This document shows, piece after piece, positions 55,058-64,000 of a DNA stretch of 64,000 bases (positions are counted from its first letter, which is position 1; every line of letters starts with the position of its first letter). Both the position numbers and the translations under genes were made by a program. The DNA comes from Ectobius pallidus (lineage: Eukaryota; Arthropoda; Insecta; Blattodea; Ectobiidae). A model generated the notes under the pieces. It was not told the DNA's origin, did no database searches, and was given only the letters and a program-made list of their open reading frames with translations. The DNA lies in the NCBI GenBank assembly GCA_964059195.1, contig CAXKWD010000005.1:140455686-140519685 (forward strand), given 5' to 3'.

Positions 55058-56867
55058 ACACATATAGCAGTCACATTAATCTAAAAGCATATACAAATTT
55101 TCATTGTAATCTCTCTTCATAGGTGTGCACGTCAGATTAATATAACACTTTTTCTCAATTCAATAATTCCAGAGTGATAGGTAAAACAGCGAATAAGTCA
55201 AAATTCCAAAGTTTCAGGGATGACAAAAAACAATTTATTTCCACAGCATTGTTACACCTGATATTGTAATAAAGCTGTGAAAATAAATCGTTATTTGTCT
55301 CTCCTAAAGCTTTTGTATTTTGACTTATTCGCTTTTTCCATACCACTCTAGAATTAAACTGTAGGCCTACACATTAAAAGCTAAAATTATATAATTTTGT
55401 TGTCATACACTCTAAGTTGTCATTCGCTCTTGAGATTAGTCAACATGTATCTTAAACCTTAGATTACAATAAACTATTCTACCCTTTGTCTCCTGATTCG
55501 ATTATAAATTACCTAGGTAATTACAGTTACTGGTACAGGCAATGTCTGAAATTAATGGTATTAATTAACATTATTATTCTTGACTCCAAAATAAGTAAAG
55601 GTGATTTTCTACATATACAAACGAAGTCAAAGAACTCAAAAAGATTTCAAAAACTTTTCAATATTCGTGCAATTCACGAACTCTTAAGGATACATGACCT
55701 ATATCAAGGCCCCTCAGCGGCTTAACTTTTTCAAGTTTATACGAAGTTTAGAAGGTTAAGGCTTGTGTATTACAATTCTTCGAAGTTTCGGAAACCCATA
55801 TTGCTTCCATCTTCAAGATTGCAGATTAATCTAGCTACTTAACCACGAATAATTTTATCATATTCACTGATACGTAAATTTTTAGAACTTAAGATACGAT
55901 TAAAATATTTTTTCCGTACTTGCATTTTTTAAACGTCTCCAAATGTAATAATGATATGAGTGCAGGGCTGTGCCTTGATTATAAAATTTGATTCCTTCCT
56001 CTTTCTTATACATCCTTTAACACGGAAACTGAGCCTGCTCCAAGTACAGTCTCAGAATACTAGCTTGGGAAGTTTCGGCACGCTCTTCGTAAATTTTCGT
56101 GGTCATAAGGATGGGTAAAATACACAGTAAAGAATTTATTACTTTTGATCACATGAATTTGATTCTCAAACGCTTTAAACTAATTACTATACAGACTATG
56201 TGTTTTCACAAGTATACTGATTATTCTGATCACGAGATATATAAATAAGTTATAATAATAATAATAATAATAATAATGTGCATAATTAATATAACGTTGA
56301 CATACACCGATTTCATGTAAATAAGCGCTGGAAAATAAAACGTACATGAATAGTAGTGTAGGATAAGAGGTTTTCTTACGCCAACAAAACCAAGGAGAAC
56401 TTCAAATATAACCCTTTTATTATTAAGTCTAGCAAGATTGCTTGAATATTAACAGAGTTTATTATATGCTAAGATCTAGATACCCTTTATTTAAAACATT
56501 TTTACAAAATTGTTGTACCAGAAAACCTATATACAAAATTACTGCGCTAAGAAAAAAAAATGTTTACAAAATTGTATTTAAAATATTGTTATACAATATT
56601 TATACATAAAATAATTAAAATCTGTATAGCCTAGTATGATCTCCTTAACAGTAGTAGCTATAGATCACCAGCAATTGAACAAGAATTTAAAAGCTCCTTA
56701 CAACAAACGCTTAAATTACGTAGCTGTTAAAATAACAAGCAAATAACACGAGAAATAGTCTTTTGATGCTTGGATATTAAAATCTTTTACTTTTATAATA
56801 TATAGCCTACGTATTATACAACACAACAAGTACATCATACTACAAATACACATAATTAAACAAACAT
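55058..56867. other. Unassigned spacer between the inverted 0.9-kb copies
   Basis: No gene recognised; an (AATA)/(AAT)n run lies at about 56250-56277. A near repeat AAGCTTTTGTATTTTGACTT near 55308 resembles nothing else noted. Confidence 0.4.
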
Positions 56868-56965
56868 ATTAATAATTAGAAAAAATACAAGCTGAATCAA
56901 TAATACAGTAAAAAAAAGATAAGTAATGACACATGGGTTGGTCCTGAAACCCTGAAAGAACAGGA
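56868..56965 (+). repeat. Dispersed repeat, copy 1 of 3
   Basis: TACAAGCTGAATCAATAATAC, AAAGATAAGTAATGAC and TTGGTCCTGAAACCCTGAAAG recur at 58775-58860 (same orientation) and inverted at 57125-57166 joined to 58489-58565. Confidence 0.75.
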
Positions 56966-57166
56966 GCATATGTTCAGGGACAGTTTCAGAGTTAAGTGTC
57001 GATTTTAAGTATTGTTTATATATATTGAATAATAAACAATTTTGTAAATAATTTTGTAAATGGCGTTTTTAGCATAACAATTTTGTAAATGTTTACATTA
57101 AAGGGTATCAACAATTCAGCATACTTTGCTCTTTCAGGATTTTAGGATCAAGCTATGTATCATTAC

Positions 57167-57439
57167 TAGGGGGCGGATTTCTATGACCTAAAAAATAGGA
57201 TATATGCATGCTTTTATGACCTAAAGAACATTAAAATATGACCAATAAAATTTAAAATATGACTTTACCACTTACACATTGTGTATATTTTTAGGTAGAT
57301 TTTCGAAGAAAAATCTATCTATTGCAATGGATACCACTTTATGATTTTCGAAAAATTCTTTCATATCTTTACGTTTCATGCTCCCCTAAGTACGAAACCA
57401 CCGCCCGTTCAAAAAAAAATTTTGTGATATTTATATATA

Positions 57440-57478
<39 letters not shown>

Positions 57479-58488
57479 TTACACGATAGCGGCCGTAATT
57501 TTGAAGATATTTGAACCAAATTTTATTATGTTATTTCTAGGCCCAATAGTTCGGACAAGTTCGTTAATGGGCAAAATTGGCCCAAGGGGGTGGTCGGGGG
57601 AGGGGGTTGAAATTTTAAAACATTTATATCTCGGCCCCTATGAAGTATAGAGGGAAACTTTGTTTGAATAAATTAGAGTACTCCCTATGGAGTTCACAGT
57701 GACACCAACAATTCGAGGGTTCGAGTGAGGGTGGGGGTGGGGGTGGGGGATGAAAATTCGAAACTTTTGAAACCACGTCTTGTGGGGTATCGTTGAAAAG
57801 CTCTTGATGAGTACTCTACAAATCAATAAATAGTTTCTTGATAGCTCTCATATGACGCGAGATTTTAATGTTTGAAAATAATAACACTTAAAAGAATTAT
57901 TATAATATCATAATTTTGTCTTGTTTAGCGGCTTTGCTAATTTTATTCATTGCTGATCTTGTGCACGGCCTCCCAGAATATTATATCCTATTCTTGTTGT
58001 CAAAACAAATGATTGTAGGCTCTTCCTCTTTACTGCAGGTTTACCATGCCAAGGCTAAAGAAAAAGAGTGCTATGCAGCGACAATAAATTAAACCAAAAG
58101 CACTTCGAAATCTACCTCCGCCTGTAGGCCTGCCTAAAGGGATTTTTTTAAGTTACATTACAATACATTTTATTAAAATATAGCGTTAATTATTTAAAAT
58201 ATCTGTAAATTCTCAAAAAGCATCATTATAATGCAAAATTTACAAAATACGATATGAAATTTCAAAATTTCTCTAATATGCACACAAATATGCCAAAAAT
58301 ATGACCTAAATATACATATTCATACTAAATATGATACAATAGTTGAAAATTTCCTAAATATGCAGTTATATGCACAATAAAAGCCTACCCATTTTCACCA
58401 GGACGCTTGGAATCGGGTTTAAATTAGTCAGAAACCTGAAATAATGCAAAGGGGAAAAATATGACATGTCATAGAAATCCGAGCCCTA
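57167..58488. mobile_element. hAT-type element, perfect 8-bp duplication, hosting the 0.9-kb repeat
   Basis: ATCATTAC flanks both sides (57159-57166 and 58489-58496). Termini TAGGGGGCGGATTTCTATGAC and GTCATAGAAATCCGAGCCCTA are inverted with two or three mismatches. The element's own sequence (57167-57291 and 58148-58488) is rich in TATGACCTAAA motifs and non-coding. The duplication also shows it landed in the inverted copy of the dispersed repeat listed at 56868. Confidence 0.92.
57292..58147 (-). repeat. 0.9-kb repeat, right copy, nested in the hAT element
   Basis: The reverse complement of 54153-55057, with the same end hairpin, GGGTGGGGGTGGGGG run, AT microsatellite (57427-57476) and AAAGGGATTTTTTTAA end. 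It differs by small indels and substitutions only. Confidence 0.9.
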
Positions 58489-58496
58489 ATCATTAC

Positions 58497-58838
58497 TTAT
58501 CTTTTTTTTACTGTAATATTGATTCACCTTGTATTTTTTTCTAATTATTATAAACTACACTAAAACTAAACTCCATGGCGCTACATCCCTGAAGGGACTT
58601 GGCCTACCACCCTAGCGCTGCGTCATCTACCATAGGGAGATGGCAGGATTGGGGAATGTGGTCAGCATGCCGACACCCACGGCCATTAATGGTGGTTTCC
58701 ATGACCGGAGCAGCTATTTCTCTGGTAGGCCGTCCCTTCAGGGATGTAGCGCCACGGAGTTTAGTTTATAATAATTATAACAAATACACGCTGAATCAAT
58801 ATTACAGTAAAAAAAGAAAAGTAATGATGCATGGCTTG
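58497..58838. repeat. Palindrome built from a dispersed repeat and SINE-C
   Basis: Left arm 58497-58609 and right arm about 58725-58838 are inverted copies. Each holds the dispersed repeat (ACTGTAATATTGATTCACC) and then the SINE-C tail (CTCCATGGCGCTACATCCC). The unpaired centre (58610-58724) is SINE-C body read in reverse (GTGGTCAGCATGCCGAC). Confidence 0.85.
58570..58760 (-). mobile_element. SINE-C with its tail duplicated in inverted orientation
   Basis: The left end CTCCATGGCGCTACATCCC is the normal tail. The right end TCAGGGATGTAGCGCCACGG is the same tail inverted, where a tRNA head would be expected. The plus ORF at 58599-58850 is an artefact. Confidence 0.8.
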
Positions 58839-58860
58839 ATCCTGAAGTAATAATAACAGT

Positions 58861-59934
58861 GTTGAATAAAAAAATTAACACAGAAAGATAAATAAACATT
58901 TTATCTCCCTCACTACTATAGACCTGTAACAGCAATGCTTCAGGCACAGTGCGGGTTAGTCAAGTGAGAAAAGGACAATGGCCAGCGACACACGAGCGAT
59001 TATTTAATCTATATCAAAAAGAAGTTAGAAAATTTGTTCATTCTATAGATTTCAAACAGTTGTAGATAGTTAATTAACACTTACGTAAATATTACATAAA
59101 TTTATAAGATTAAGGATGTAAATAACTAGTTATAGATGTAGTAACAAAATAGTATGCAGTATTACTAGTTTGTAATGGAGCATGCTCAATATAGTCACTT
59201 AAATGGGGGGAGGGGAATTCCGGGAAGATCGACAAAACATGACCGGGTGCGCCCAAAAAGCATTCAACGTCTCGTGAAGCCGATCCAAACGAAAGAAGAC
59301 ATTTACTGCAAAAAGTTCCATGAATAATTAATTAATTATTATCAGAGCAACTTACTTTATGCTTTATTTTTTATAGTTATGCTTTATTACGCTTTATTTT
59401 TTATATAGTATTTCTTTCATACAAATAAACTTCTGTATCGTAAATGATTATTTGCGACAGCATCTTACAAAGTTTATCTTAAAAAAATAATGTTAAGTTA
59501 TACAAGAACATACTACAATAAGAAAACAATGCCAAAGAATGAAAATCTAGTCATCTATGTCACTCTCACACCATACTCTTGAGGTTGATTAATTGCAAGT
59601 TCCTGTCATATTATCCTCCGAACCTTGAAACTTGAGGTATAGTACTGGTACGTTTACAGCAATTTTTGACATGCTGGTGTTCAATTGATGTGAACTGCTC
59701 TGATTCAGAGTTTGCATTGACCATAAAGCGTTAAACTTTATGTACAAGATGTACATCGTTACTGTAAATATTTTTCATTTTTGCATTGAGTCTATTATAA
59801 GTTTCCAAACAGGCAGTTAATCTCCTAGAATTAGGCCTATGCTTTATGTTACATATTGTGCTTTTATGCTTTATTTTTTTAAAGTATGTTTTATTGTACT
59901 TTTAAAACTCACTTTATCCAGACTCTTAGACCAC
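58861..59934. other. Unassigned DNA
   Basis: No gene recognised. AT-rich with several TATGCTTTATTTTT repeats near 59350-59410 and 59850-59880. Confidence 0.4.
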
Positions 59935-60548
59935 CAAAATCGGGTGTATGTAATCTGACGGGTTGACACCGAATTTGAAATAGAATAAAAATGAGATATG
60001 TAAACTGCGGCACACAGATATGTAAACTGCGCCACGGAGATATGTAGGTTGCGGCATTAGTTATAGGCAAACAAAAGTTAGACCTAATATGTGAATGTTC
60101 GTTTCTATTCAGTAACAATTTTTTGCACATGAGGTGATGGGAGAGAACAATATATAAACATCGAAATATCCCGTTTTGATTTTATTAAGAAGGCGTCATA
60201 TGAGAACAAAGTGCTCATGCAAAAAAATTAGGGCAGTGTTTTAAACAATTTTATAAGTGAAGAAGCGTTCATGCAAAAGAAATTAGGGTATTGTTTTTAA
60301 CATTTTTTAAAAATGACAAAGCTACTAATCCTAACATTTTTTATCACACCTATGCAATTTCACAGCCAGTCCTAAGTCTGGAGAAGTGGGAAGGAAAATG
60401 TTAGTGCGTTAGTATGACGCTAACGCCATTTAAATATCGGTGGCGCAGTTTACACATGTCGGTGGCGCAGTTTACATATGTCGGTGACGCAGTTTACATC
60501 GTGTAGGTTGGGGAAAAGATAGAAGTGGCGCAGATTACCTTTTCCCCC
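59935..60548. mobile_element. MITE-like element with iterated subterminal motifs
   Basis: The left part has three units of ATGTAAACTGCGGCAC (or a variant) at 59998-60056. The right part has four in inverted orientation, GGTGGCGCAGTTTACA and variants, at 60440-60538. Outermost sequences GTATGTAATCTGACG and GCGCAGATTACCTTTT are loosely inverted. Non-coding, with an ORF shadow at 59909-60130. The ends are approximate and no target duplication was identified. Confidence 0.65.
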
Positions 60549-61013
60549 AAAATCATGTTCTCAGTAGCAAACACATTTCTAAAGCCCAGTTATGCTTTTG
60601 GGTTGCTCCGATTATTATGTTAAGTTATATTAGTTTGATGATCATAAAATGAGAAGGAAATAATTTCATAAGTTAATGAGGTTTTCTCGTAACCAATAAC
60701 GAATTCCATTTATGATATTGAAATATAATAATTATGTTTATGGATACTCGCGTGGGAAGCTTATATTTTCCTTCTTGAGGGATACGAAGCTCCTGTAAAC
60801 AGAATTTGATTTGCTGACGTGTGCGGTGGCGTATCAGTTGCGGCTAAAATTAGACGAATGTGAGACCTGGGCTAGCACCGAACAATGTTGTATTTCGTGT
60901 TAATGAGAATACTTACGTCCATCTTGCAGGCACTAATTCTTACACATAAAAGTCAGACTGTTTCAAAAGAGCTTCAATAAAGCGACTAACAAAGAAGTTA
61001 ATTATTATGTGTG
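60549..61013. other. Unassigned DNA
   Basis: No feature seen. Confidence 0.4.
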
Positions 61014-61020
61014 TTTCTCT

Positions 61021-61090
<70 letters not shown>

Positions 61091-61096
61091 CTTTAC
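61014..61096. repeat. (CT)n microsatellite
   Basis: A CT run of about 70 bases, with CTTT units at both edges. Confidence 0.95.
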
Positions 61097-61195
61097 CTTA
61101 GTTTCACCTCTCCCTTTTAGGGACATTTAAGCGACCCAAGCCGCCCGGGCCTTACAGGGCCGCGACCTGTCAGGGAGGGATTAACTATGGATCAC
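61085..61195 (+). mobile_element. SINE-E-like repeat
   Basis: TTACCTTAGTTTCACCTCTC, AGGGACATTTAAGCGACCC and ACAGGGCCGCGACCTGTCAG match the minus strand of 47440-47545. It directly follows the CT microsatellite, as expected of a retroposed tail or a microsatellite target. Confidence 0.5.
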
Positions 61196-62023
61196 ATACA
61201 TACTTTTTTGACCAGACAAGGATATGGAGGGCCTCCCCGATGAGTGGTGTGTGTTTCATAAAATATTAATGCTACTAGTTACTAAACCAGAACTAAGGAC
61301 AGTTCCGAACTGTTTTCAACGCTGCAAAAACGCGTTAGTGACCCTAATATATCCAGGTTTCATTCCACCTAGGTATTTTTTATTTTAATTGATTTTCAAT
61401 TTTTGACCTTTTCTTTTCCTGAACCAATCCCAGGCAAGTTGTCAGAATTATTTAACCAGATGAAATATTCTGATTATAATTTATTAAATGGATATAATTA
61501 ATTCAAAGCCTTTAATTATGTGCCTACTGTATTAGGTGAACTAATAATCTTAGTAAAGTAACTTTATCAATAGTGTACAAATATAATATGAAGAAGAATT
61601 AAATAACTAATATCATTAATAGTCTTCAACCCACAACAGTGGGATCATCTCTATCCTCAAGGAGTCTGGCTGGCTCCTACAATCATTTGTAAAACGGTTT
61701 ATAGTACGCAGAGTAAATGTGGCGAAGTAAACAGGGCCAAGCAATCTTATCACTAGACTTCGGACCTTTTAGGTTGCTAAAATGCAATTTTAGATGCCTA
61801 AAATAAACTCTAAAATCAGAAAGTAGGATCTATCATAAAATTTTCAATTCCATTTAAGATGTCAATTTTCTTAAATAATTTACTTATAGCACAGAATTAT
61901 ATTTATGAATATGCCAATAATCAATTATCAAGATCAAACAACACGGACACACTGTTCACAGAAATACACAGGCCTATTGCTTGGACCTACACCACGCCTA
62001 CTATCACTGATGTATGTAGTGCA
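61196..62023. other. Unassigned DNA
   Basis: AT-rich. 61760-61830 has GGTTGCTAAAATGC and TGCCTAAAATAAAC pieces reminiscent of the interior of the 37542 hAT element, but without termini. Confidence 0.4.
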
Positions 62024-62031
62024 CTATTTTA

Positions 62032-62634
62032 GGGTTTAGTTTCCCACTCTACTGGATTTCGGCACGCGATGTTCGGCGTTGGTATGCGGTCTCTGGCTTG
62101 CAGACCAACACTCCCATTGGCTCCCAACGACCTTGCATGTCATTGGTCTGTTCCATACGGTCCTGCAACCTCTACATAAAGCTAAATAATGCAAAACATT
62201 AACCACATTAGTTAAGTGCGCGAGCGGAGGCGGCAGCCGAAGCGAAGCGCCCTTGCATTTTAGAATAATGTACGATACATTGTTTGTCGGTTTCGAAAAT
62301 GTGGCATATTATACCTTCCGGAGGGTTGTCTGACCATTATCACGTTGGCAGCTGATTCCAGCACCACGTGACCCATCGGCTTCTTCCCAGCATGCACCTG
62401 CGCTGTTTCTAGCAGCTGATTCTGTATTATTGAGATTCCAATCTGAGCGCCATTTTAGGTTAGTTTTTTGTGAACTTCTTACCGATTTTACCCATATTTA
62501 AAATATTCTTAGAAACAAAATGTGCCCTTATATGGATTCTAAAACTTCTGGAGAATAATATTACATGAAATTTTGCCGTTTTACGTGAGTAAAAAACAAA
62601 GTTAACGAATCCAGTAGAATGGGAAACTAACCCC
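62032..62634. mobile_element. TIR element (GGGTTTAGTTTCCCA ends)
   Basis: The left end reads GGGTTTAGTTTCCCACTC then TACTGGATT; the right end reads AATCCAGTAGAATGGGAAAC then TAACCCC, inverted over about 27 bases with two or three mismatches. Flanks CTATTTTA (62024-62031) and CTATTTAA (62635-62642) match at 7 of 8, so hAT-like. It contains the 150-bp block at 62180-62330. Non-coding. Confidence 0.7.
62180..62330 (+). repeat. 150-bp block shared with 30580-30730
   Basis: See the partner. Here it lies within a different TIR element. Confidence 0.8.
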
Positions 62635-62642
62635 CTATTTAA

Positions 62643-62950
62643 CATAAGAATGTCATATAGTAAAGTATATACACGTCAGAATTCAAAGTCCATTGATTAA
62701 TAGGCCTATAAATAAAATTAATGAATTTCTTCCAATTCTTGTTCATAACAGCCTTCATAATAAATTACTATCCTTAATTTTCAGCATTTCACATTACATA
62801 GTTAAATCAACACAGCCACAGAACAACAAAACTGAGCGTTCTTAGTTTTACCGTTACGCAGAAGCTGGATCGGCTAGTTTATTCATCCCTCTCTTATTCG
62901 TTCAAAGAACTACATTCTTTTGTTTCTGGAGAACGAAATTATAACTAAAA
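62643..62950. other. Unassigned DNA
   Basis: No feature seen. Confidence 0.4.
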
Positions 62951-64000
62951 TAAAATCAGGTAAACTGATGTAACAAAGTGCCAGTATGTTTTTGTTTAAT
63001 CAGTTACGACTGCAATTATGATATGCAGAATATGTTTTTTTTTTAATTGATTTCCAAGTTAAGCTCCAGATTTATTCATTAAGCAGGGCTTACGGAAGAA
63101 GAAAGATCTACCATCTCGGCCACCTGGGTCATTTTAACGCTCTAGTTGGATAAGCGCATGTAAATCAATATGTTTTTTGTCATAGCTACCTGTATTTTAA
63201 TTTCCAAGGCCTTATAAGATCACAGTAAACAATAGGCTATGTTGTCAAGATAACTGATTTTCATTTTTTTTTTTATAAATTCTTTCGAATACGTATATTA
63301 CCATAAAATAGGCACTAAATTGAGCATTACTCCGAAACAGGTCAACCGATTTTATCCATTATGAATAGACGTCTTCCCATGGACATTATAAATGTGTATA
63401 CCAAGTTTCATAAAAATCCGGTAAAGCGTATTTGAGTTACCGCGTCTTTAAAATATACACTAAATTGGGTTTTACTCCGGTACCGGTCTACCGATTTGGT
63501 CCAATATCAGTAGACGTCTTTCCACGTACATTATAAATGGGTATACAACATTTCAGGAAAATCCAATAAAGCATATTTGAGTTATCGCGACTTCTTATAT
63601 ATTAACATAAAAACACTAAATTGGGCATTATTCCGGTACTGGCCAACCGATTTGGTCCAATATCAATAAACGTCTTCCCATGGACATTATAAATGCGTAT
63701 ACGAAGTTTCATAAAAATCCGATAAAGCGTATTTGAGTTATTGCGCCTTTAATGTAGACACTAAATTGGGTTTTACTCCGGTACCGGTCAACAGATTAGG
63801 TTCAAATTCAATAGGGCACTTCTCATGGACGTCATAAATGGGTATACCAAGTTTCATGGAAATCCGATACAGCGTATTTGAGTGATGGCGCCTTTCTGTT
63901 AGAAAGGCGCCATAATCTATTAAAATAGGCACTAAATTGGGCATTACTCCGGTACCGGTGAACCGATTTGGTTCAATATCAATAGGGTTCTTCCCATGGA
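62951..64000 (-). mobile_element. HINE-A, long copy running off the window
   Basis: Left end TAAAATCAGGTAAACTGATG, hairpin and AAGTGCCAGTATG as in the family. It is the uninterrupted counterpart of the copy at 5657-9100, so it serves as the empty site for the LINE. Five tandem modules start near 63313, 63459, 63614, 63759 and 63931 (spacing about 145-172), each with TAAATTGGGNNTTACTCCGG or a variant and TATACCAAGTTTCATG or a variant. The right end is beyond 64000. Confidence 0.75.

Overview
The window looks like repeat-dense, AT-rich nuclear DNA from an arthropod, most likely a hemimetabolous insect (cockroach- or termite-like, low confidence). The reasons are one spliced exon of an animal Tousled-like kinase, many tRNA-headed SINEs, hAT and Harbinger MITEs, Helentron-type non-autonomous elements, and no bacterial or viral gene organisation. 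There are no genuine tRNA or rRNA genes, CRISPR arrays or operons. The whole window is plausibly intronic or flanking DNA of the kinase gene, which runs on the minus strand with its one recognisable exon at 23473-23561.

Layout. 1-5.6 kb: SINE copies (families here called A, B and C) and an old repeat at 4.1-4.5 kb. 5.66-9.1 kb: a HINE-A element (DINE-1-like, AAGTGCCAGTATG subterminal inverted repeats), split by a 5'-truncated non-LTR retrotransposon with an intact 726-codon reverse transcriptase plus restriction-like endonuclease ORF. A partial inverted HINE-A follows at 9.15-9.37 kb. 9.4-13.4 kb: a patchwork of direct and inverted copies of a repeat carrying a GGCTTCGCCC motif. 13.5-16.3 kb: HINE-A and SINE pieces and a hAT MITE. 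16.84-19.95 kb: a transposon with very long inverted termini around a broken gene that has a PIN/FEN-like motif and a Cys-rich CXC-like region. 21.9-23.1 kb: two Harbinger-like MITEs in inverted orientation. 23.47 kb: the kinase exon.

25-53 kb: hAT MITEs (four of the eight hAT-like calls in the window have perfect 8-bp target duplications), HINE-B elements (ACTTCCTCTGCCC subterminal repeats), SINEs, microsatellites and long stretches with nothing recognisable. 54.15-58.15 kb: a repeat of about 0.9 kb in two inverted copies, one of them nested in a hAT element that is itself nested in a third repeat. 58.5-64 kb: a palindrome built on a SINE, a MITE with iterated subterminal motifs, another TIR element, and a second long HINE-A copy that runs off the end.

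The genes do not form a pathway. The only host coding sequence is the single kinase exon; the other two coding remnants belong to mobile elements. The main interest is in element architecture and nesting order: LINE inside HINE-A, MITE inside SINE, MITE inside HINE-B, and the 0.9-kb repeat inside a hAT element. The strongest candidate for something undescribed is the long-TIR element at 17.4-19.9 kb, whose left arm carries an inverted copy of an internally deleted version of its own coding end. Family names HINE-A/B/C and SINE-A to E are working labels for this window only.
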